From positions 682,001 through 746,000 of the forward strand of contig CAWBYP010000002.1 in NCBI GenBank assembly GCA_963793005.1: 64,000 nt of DNA. Reading direction: 5' to 3'. The notes beneath the pieces were generated by a model, which was given only the letters and a program-made list of their open reading frames with translations, did no database searches and had not been told where the DNA came from. The stretch comes from RPQJ01 sp963793005 (GTDB lineage Bacteria; Pseudomonadota; Gammaproteobacteria; Steroidobacterales; Steroidobacteraceae). This document shows positions 58,775-64,000 of the stretch, one piece after another (the stretch's first letter is position 1; each line of letters opens with the position of its first letter). The position numbers were made by a program, and so were the translations under genes.

Positions 58775-60259
58775 ATGCGCTTCCATGCCGTCAGTGGATC
58801 AGCAACGCGCCAGCGCACGGACTGCGCGGTGGTTGGCATTTACGAGTCCGGCGCCCTGGCCACCGCCACGGCGCAGCTCGACGTCGCGCTCGGCGGCCGG
58901 ATTGCACGCCTCGTCAAGCGCGGGGACCTGCGCGGCAAGGCTGGCGAAAGCTCACTGCTCGACGTGGAAGGCGGGCCGTGCAGGCGGGTCCTGGTCGTGG
59001 GCCTGGGCCGCAAGGACGGCTTTGATCGCCGCCGCTACAAGAAGGTCCTGCTGGCGGCGGCGGCGGCGCTGGCAAAGTCCGGCGCACGCGATGCGATCAG
59101 CTACATATCGCAGGAGCCGGTAGAGGGCACCGACGCCTACTACAAGGGCCGCCTGGCGGCCGAGGCGGTCGGCCATGCGCTGTACCGCGTTCCGGTGATC
59201 CGCAGCTCGCGCAAGCCCAAGGAACCCGCCCTGCGCAGTTTCGGGGTTTCAGTCGCGGAGCGCGACCAGAAGAAGGACGCCGAGCGCGGCCTCGCACACG
59301 GTCACGGCATTGCCGTTGGCGCCGCCCTCACCCGGGACCTCGCCAACCTGCCGGCAAATGTCTGTACGCCGGGCTACCTTGGCAAGCAGGCACGGGAGAT
59401 GGCGCGCGAGCACCGCAGTGTCCGCGCGCAGGTGCTGGGCGAGCCCGAGCTGCGCCGACTGAAGATGGGATCGTTCCTGTCGGTGACCGCGGGCAGCGAC
59501 GAGCCCGCACGGATGATCGTGCTCCGCTACCAGGGCGCCGCAGCGAAGCAGGCTCCGGTGGTGCTGGTCGGCAAGGGCGTGACCTTCGACAGCGGCGGCA
59601 TCTCGCTGAAGCAGCCGGTCGGCATGGACGAGATGAAGTTCGACATGACGGGCGCCGCGAGCGTGTTCGGCGCGATCAAGGCGGCGGCGGAAATCGGGCT
59701 CAAGGTCAACATCGTCGGCATCGTTCCGGCCTGCGAGAACATGCCGAACGGCCGCGCGACCAAGCCCGGCGACATCGTGCGCAGCATGTCGGGCCAGACG
59801 ATCGAGGTGATCAACACCGACGCGGAGGGCCGGCTGATCCTGTGCGACGCGCTCACCTACGCGCGTCGGTTCAAGCCCGCCGTAGTGCTCGACATCGCGA
59901 CCCTCACCGGCGCCTGCGTGATCGCGCTCGGCGCCCACCTGAGCGCAGTGATGAGCAACGACGCCGACCTCGCCGCCGAGATCGAGGAAGCGGGACGTCG
60001 CGCCGAGGACCGTGCCTGGCGCATGCCGATGGCCGAGGAGTACCACGAGCAGCTGAAGAGCAATTTCGCCGACTTCACGAACTCCTGCGGTCGCGAGGCC
60101 GGCGCAATCACCGCTGCCTGTTTCCTCGCCAAGTTCACCGACGGACTGCGCTGGGCACACCTGGACATCGCCGGCACCGCCTACCTGACCGGGACTCACA
60201 AGGGCAGCACCGGCCGGCCAGTGCCGCTGCTCGTCGACTTCCTGATCAACCGCCGCTGA
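58775..60259 (+). CDS. pepA: leucyl aminopeptidase PepA
   Basis: 494-residue hexameric M17 metallo-aminopeptidase; in E. coli also a DNA-binding architectural protein. It starts MRFHAVSGSATRQRTDCAVV, preceded by GGAAGGA; the frame is open far upstream inside lptF on the other strand and is not used. Metal and active-site motifs: VLVGKGVTFDSGGISL (about 265-280), MDEMKFDMTGAASV and NTDAEGRLIL (347-356). The N-terminal domain occupies about 1-170. holC follows after two bases. Confidence 0.96.
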   Translation: MRFHAVSGSATRQRTDCAVVGIYESGALATATAQLDVALGGRIARLVKRGDLRGKAGESSLLDVEGGPCRRVLVVGLGRKDGFDRRRYKKVLLAAAAALAKSGARDAISYISQEPVEGTDAYYKGRLAAEAVGHALYRVPVIRSSRKPKEPALRSFGVSVAERDQKKDAERGLAHGHGIAVGAALTRDLANLPANVCTPGYLGKQAREMAREHRSVRAQVLGEPELRRLKMGSFLSVTAGSDEPARMIVLRYQGAAAKQAPVVLVGKGVTFDSGGISLKQPVGMDEMKFDMTGAASVFGAIKAAAEIGLKVNIVGIVPACENMPNGRATKPGDIVRSMSGQTIEVINTDAEGRLILCDALTYARRFKPAVVLDIATLTGACVIALGAHLSAVMSNDADLAAEIEEAGRRAEDRAWRMPMAEEYHEQLKSNFADFTNSCGREAGAITAACFLAKFTDGLRWAHLDIAGTAYLTGTHKGSTGRPVPLLVDFLINRR

Positions 60260-60261
60260 CC

Positions 60262-60708
60262 GTGACAGGGCCTGCCACAACCAAAGTCGATTTCTACCTG
60301 CTGGGCGCGCCGGACGCGCGCGCGCGCCTGGTGCTGGCCTGCCGCGTGGCCGAAAAGGCTTTCGACCAGGGCTTCCGGATCGCGGTGCGCACGGCAGGCC
60401 CGGCGCAGACCGCCGAGCTCGACGACCTCATGTGGACCTTCAGCGACCGCAGCTTCCTGCCGCACGGTGTATGGCCCGCGGAACCGGAGTTCGCCGCCGC
60501 GACGCCGGTGCTGATCGCGAGTGGCGCGCTTCCGGAGTCGCACCGCGACGTCCTGATAAACCTGGGTGACGACCTGCCGGACGACGCAGGCAGCTACGCG
60601 CGTGTATGCGAAGTCGTCGCGGGCGACGAGCATTCCAAGCGCCGGGCGCGGGCACGCTGGCGGGGCTATCGTGACGCCGGACTCGAACCCGGCGCGCACA
60701 ACGTCTAG
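60262..60708 (+). CDS. holC: DNA polymerase III chi subunit
   Basis: 148-residue clamp-loader accessory that links the replisome to SSB. It starts at GTG 60262, two bases after pepA. VDFYLLGAPDARARLVLACR, AFDQGFRIAVRT, LDDLMWTFSDRSFLPHG and VLINLGDDLPDDA follow the family. The tail is short. The order pepA-holC-valS is that of E. coli. Confidence 0.93.
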   Translation: MTGPATTKVDFYLLGAPDARARLVLACRVAEKAFDQGFRIAVRTAGPAQTAELDDLMWTFSDRSFLPHGVWPAEPEFAAATPVLIASGALPESHRDVLINLGDDLPDDAGSYARVCEVVAGDEHSKRRARARWRGYRDAGLEPGAHNV

Positions 60709-60722
60709 GCGCGGAGGAACAC

Positions 60723-61007
60723 ATGCACCAGACGGCTGATTCGATTCCCGTGCTGACCGACATCATCGAGGACGACGCACCGGGCGTAGTGTCCGCGGTA
60801 GACCGTACGGCCGCGTTCCTTGGCGAGATCGAGGCGCACCTCGCCACGACCATCCATGACCATGCCGACGAACTGGTGCACAACGCCTGCCGCGAGATGG
60901 AGGCTCTGCTGCTCGAACAGGTCTCGGACCGGCTGCGCGCGCAGCTGCCGAGCCTGATATCGGGGATCATCGAACAGCACTTCCGCGAGCCGGGCAGCGA
61001 CGCCTGA
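60723..61007 (+). CDS. small conserved-type hypothetical protein between holC and valS
   Basis: 94 residues, acidic and helical, beginning MHQTADSIPVLTDIIEDD. The SIPVLTDII opening resembles a small family (DUF2486-like) seen between replication and synthetase genes in other proteobacteria, but I cannot confirm this. No signal, membrane or metal motif. GGAGGA lies 5 bases before the ATG, a very strong ribosome-binding site, and it ends 8 bases before valS, so it is very likely translated. Confidence 0.75.
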   Translation: MHQTADSIPVLTDIIEDDAPGVVSAVDRTAAFLGEIEAHLATTIHDHADELVHNACREMEALLLEQVSDRLRAQLPSLISGIIEQHFREPGSDA

Positions 61008-61015
61008 TCCAGAGG

Positions 61016-63808
61016 ATGGACAAGAGTTACTCACCCCGCGACATCGAGTCGCGCCTGTACCAGCGCTGGGAAGCGGCCGGCTGGTTTGCCGCGGGCCGCA
61101 GCGGCACGCCCTACTGCATCATGATTCCGCCGCCGAACGTGACCGGCACGCTGCACATGGGGCACGCGTTCCAGCACACGCTGATGGATGCGCTCACGCG
61201 ACTGCACCGGATGGACGGCGATCGCACGCTGTGGCAACCGGGCACGGATCACGCTGGCATCGCGACCCAGATGGTCGTCGAGCGGCAACTGAACGCGGAG
61301 GGCCGCTCGCGGCAGGACCTCGGCCGGGAGGCGTTCCTCGAGCGCGTGTGGCAATGGAAGGCACAGTCCGGCGACACCATCAGCCGCCAGATGCGGCGCC
61401 TCGGCGACTCCGTGGACTGGTCGCGCGAACGCTTCACGATGGACGAGGGTCTGTCGGAGGCCGTCACCGAGGTCTTCGTGCGCCTGCACGACAAGGGTCT
61501 CATCTACCGCGGCAAGCGCCTCGTGAACTGGGACCCGGAGCTGCACACTGCGCTCTCCGACCTCGAGGTCGTCGCGGAGCCCGAAGCCGGCAGCCTGTGG
61601 CACCTGCGCTATCCGCTGGCCGACGGCTCCGGCCACGTCGTGGTCGCCACCACCCGCCCCGAGACCATGCTCGGCGACACGGCCGTCGCCGTGCATCCCG
61701 AGGATGACCGCTACCGCCACCTGGTCGGCCGCGAAATCCGCCTGCCGCTCACCGGTCGGCTGATCCCGGTCATCGCCGATGACTACGTCGATCCGGCCTT
61801 CGGCAGCGGCTGCGTGAAGATCACTCCGGCGCACGATTTCAACGACTACGAGATCGGCCGGCGCCACGACCTGCCGTTGATCAACCTGTTTGACGCAGAT
61901 GCGGCATTGAACGACGCGGCTCCCGCCGCATACCGCGGGCTCGACCGATTCGAGGCCCGCAAGCGCGTGGTGGCCGACCTCGAGGCGGCGGGCCTGCTCG
62001 AGAAGACCGATCCGCATTCGCTGCCCGTTCCGCGCGGTGACCGCAGCGGCGCGGTGCTCGAGCCCTGGCTCACCGACCAGTGGTACGTGCGTATCGCCCC
62101 GCTGGCGGAACCCGCCGTCCGGGCGGTCGAGGACGGACGCATCCGCTTCGTTCCCGACAACTGGTCCAAGACCTACTTCCAGTGGATGCGCAACATCCAG
62201 GACTGGTGCATCAGCCGCCAGCTCTGGTGGGGGCACCGCGTACCGGCGTGGTACGACAGCGAAGGCAACGTATTCGTGGCGCGCAGCGAAGCCGACGCTC
62301 GCGCGCAGGCGCGCGAGCGCCACGGCCGTGACGTCGATCTCCGCCGGGACGACGACGTGCTCGACACCTGGTTCAGTTCCGCGCTGTGGCCGTTCTCGAC
62401 GCTGGGCTGGCCCGAGCGCACGCCGGAGCTCGCCGCGTTCTACCCGACCTCGGTGCTGGTGACAGGGTTCGATATCATCTTCTTCTGGGTTGCCCGGATG
62501 ATCATGATGGGCATCGAGTTCACCGGCGAGGTCCCGTTCCGCGAGGTCTACATCACCGGGCTCATACGCGACGAGAGCGGCAACAAGATGTCGAAATCCA
62601 AGGGCAACATCATCGACCCGCTGGACCTGATCGACGGCATCGAACTCGACGCGCTGGTCGAGAAGCGCACCAGCGGCCTGATGCAACCGAAGATGAAGGG
62701 CGCCATCGAGAAAGCGACCCGCAAGCAGTTTCCGCAGGGCATCCCGGCCTACGGCACCGACGCACTTCGCTTCACGTTCGCCTCGCTGGCGACCATGGGC
62801 CGCGACATCCGCTTCGACCTCGGACGCATCGAGGGCTACCGCAATTTCTGCAACAAGCTCTGGAATGCCTCGCGCTACGTGATCATGAGCGCAGGCGACG
62901 ACCCGGCGGCGCTGGAAGGTGCGCACGAATACACGGTCGCCGACCGCTGGATCCGCGGCCGCCTGGGCCACGCCACAACCCTGGTGCGCGAGAATTTCGC
63001 CAACTACCGTTTTGATCTCGCGGCCCAGGCAGCCTACGAGTTCGTCTGGTACGAGTTCTGCGACTGGTACCTGGAACTTTCGAAGCCGGTGCTGCAGGCC
63101 TCCGACGCGTCGGAGGCACAGAAGCGCGGCACGCGACGCACGCTGGTGCAGGTCCTCGAGGCTACGCTGCGCATGCTGCACCCGCTGATGCCGTTCATCA
63201 CGGAGGAGATCTGGCAGCGCATCGGTCCGCTCGCCGGCCGCGAGGGCGAGACGATCATGCTCGCGCCCTACCCGCTGGCCGCCGACTTCTGCGCGGATGA
63301 AGCGGCGGAGCGACAGGTGGCGTTCCTGCAGGCCGTGGTGCTCGGCGTGCGGCAGATCCGCGGCGAACTCGACGTGCCGCATTCGCGTGTTACTCCCGTG
63401 TACGTGCGCAGCGACCATGCGGGCGACCCGGAAGCGATCGCCGCGCTCGGACCCACCATTGCCAGGGTCGGCAACCTGGAGTCGCTGGCGCTGATCGCCT
63501 CGGAGGCGGACCTGCCGCCCTGTGCGATCGCGGTGAGCGCCGGCCGCACGATCCTCGCGCCGTTCGACCGGTTGGTGGACGACGTATCGGCCGGGGTCGC
63601 GCGCCTCGAGAAGCGCAGCGCCCGGGCGGCGCAGGACCGCGACCGGGCACTCGCCAAGCTCGGCAACGAAAGCTTCGTGGCCAACGCACCACCGGAAGTC
63701 GTGTCACAGGAACGCGGGCGGGTCGCGGAGTTCGAGCGGCAGCTCGCACAGCTCGGCGAGCAGCTGCGGCGCCTCGAGTCGATTCGGCCCGGGATGACCG
63801 CGCCATGA
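61016..63808 (+). CDS. valS: valyl-tRNA synthetase
   Basis: 930-residue class Ia synthetase. HIGH motif as HMGH at 47-50 (NVTGTLHMGHAFQHT), KMSKS at 524-528, an editing (CP1) domain between with TTRPETMLGDTAVAVHPED, anticodon-binding helices, and a C-terminal coiled coil (about 860-925) that contacts the tRNA elbow. Length is normal. The stop overlaps the next ATG by four bases. Confidence 0.97.
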   Translation: MDKSYSPRDIESRLYQRWEAAGWFAAGRSGTPYCIMIPPPNVTGTLHMGHAFQHTLMDALTRLHRMDGDRTLWQPGTDHAGIATQMVVERQLNAEGRSRQDLGREAFLERVWQWKAQSGDTISRQMRRLGDSVDWSRERFTMDEGLSEAVTEVFVRLHDKGLIYRGKRLVNWDPELHTALSDLEVVAEPEAGSLWHLRYPLADGSGHVVVATTRPETMLGDTAVAVHPEDDRYRHLVGREIRLPLTGRLIPVIADDYVDPAFGSGCVKITPAHDFNDYEIGRRHDLPLINLFDADAALNDAAPAAYRGLDRFEARKRVVADLEAAGLLEKTDPHSLPVPRGDRSGAVLEPWLTDQWYVRIAPLAEPAVRAVEDGRIRFVPDNWSKTYFQWMRNIQDWCISRQLWWGHRVPAWYDSEGNVFVARSEADARAQARERHGRDVDLRRDDDVLDTWFSSALWPFSTLGWPERTPELAAFYPTSVLVTGFDIIFFWVARMIMMGIEFTGEVPFREVYITGLIRDESGNKMSKSKGNIIDPLDLIDGIELDALVEKRTSGLMQPKMKGAIEKATRKQFPQGIPAYGTDALRFTFASLATMGRDIRFDLGRIEGYRNFCNKLWNASRYVIMSAGDDPAALEGAHEYTVADRWIRGRLGHATTLVRENFANYRFDLAAQAAYEFVWYEFCDWYLELSKPVLQASDASEAQKRGTRRTLVQVLEATLRMLHPLMPFITEEIWQRIGPLAGREGETIMLAPYPLAADFCADEAAERQVAFLQAVVLGVRQIRGELDVPHSRVTPVYVRSDHAGDPEAIAALGPTIARVGNLESLALIASEADLPPCAIAVSAGRTILAPFDRLVDDVSAGVARLEKRSARAAQDRDRALAKLGNESFVANAPPEVVSQERGRVAEFERQLAQLGEQLRRLESIRPGMTAP

Positions 63809-64000
63809 ACGCCCCGGGCCACAGCACTCCGATCCAGCTCGACGCGGCGGCGCTAGAGCGCGTCGAGACGGCGGTCACCGCGCTCAATCGCATCATCCTC
63901 GGCAAGGAGCGGCAGATCCGTCTCTGCCTCGCCTGCCTGTTCGCACGTGGGCACCTGCTGATCGAGGACATCCCGGGGGTCGGCAAGACAACGCTCGCTC
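63805..64000 (+). CDS. MoxR-family AAA+ ATPase, N-terminal part (3' end outside window)
   Basis: First 65 residues: a short lead, then AVTALNRIILGKERQIRLCL and LIEDIPGVGKTTLA, with Walker A GVGKTT right before the window ends. MoxR ATPases usually precede DUF58/VWA proteins and act as chaperones for metal or complex insertion. Coupling to valS by ATGA overlap is seen. Partners are beyond the window. Confidence 0.85.
   Translation, partial: MNAPGHSTPIQLDAAALERVETAVTALNRIILGKERQIRLCLACLFARGHLLIEDIPGVGKTTLA

Noticed and set aside
61031..63418. 795-codon open frame on the minus strand opposite valS
   Set aside because: High GC leaves long antisense frames; composition is Arg/Ala/His/Val-rich with no domain, and valS on the plus strand is unmistakable.

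Overview
The window is a GC-rich chromosomal segment of a gammaproteobacterium that is neither enteric nor close to Pseudomonas. Evidence: a long gene order shared with E. coli (queG/nnr-tsaE-amiB-mutL-miaA-hfq-hflX-hflK-hflC-DUF2065-purA, then rnr-rlmB, rpsF-rpsR-rplI-dnaB-alr), a pcnB-folK-(dNK)-panB-panC cluster, lptF/lptG opposite pepA-holC-valS, frequent GTG and TTG starts, CCA-encoding tRNA genes and an endonuclease-type MutL. The genus cannot be named from sequence alone; Xanthomonadales/Chromatiales-like lineages fit. I see no insertion sequence, prophage, integrase or CRISPR array.

Layout. 1-4.0 kb: the end of threonine dehydrogenase (tdh), then an alpha/beta hydrolase, an old-yellow-enzyme flavin oxidoreductase and an MDR oxidoreductase. 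4.1-9.4 kb (minus): sppA, the rpsP-rimM-trmD-rplS operon and ffh. 9.5-15.5 kb: ypjD-corB, radA, then a Ser/Thr kinase - PP2C phosphatase - FHA protein signalling unit. 15.5-42 kb (almost all minus): the large conserved housekeeping block covering cell wall, replication, ribosomal proteins, RNA decay, membrane protease control, mismatch repair, tRNA modification, NAD(P)H repair, and pantothenate and folate synthesis. It includes tRNA-Leu(CAG) and ends at tRNA-Glu(CTC). amiB carries an apparent one-base frameshift.

42-56 kb is the accessory part: an orphan oligopeptide-binding lipoprotein; a terminator-bounded operon of a DUF6502 protein and two DUF5666 lipoproteins, the second ending in a c-type cytochrome domain on a 12-fold Ala-Pro-Pro linker; a TIR-TolB-TPR protein; an M20 peptidase; a SLOG-like/SLATT-like membrane protein; an unknown 244-residue protein; and a cytochrome c' / cytochrome b561 pair. 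56-64 kb returns to core genes: an RDD protein, lptG-lptF, pepA-holC-(small ORF)-valS and the start of a MoxR ATPase.

The strongest candidates for undescribed biology are the DUF6502-DUF5666-DUF5666/cytochrome operon (a secreted, possibly redox-linked envelope system) and the TIR and SLOG/SLATT proteins a few kilobases away, whose domains are known from bacterial immunity and nucleotide-signal sensing. All functional claims for these are inferences from domain resemblance.
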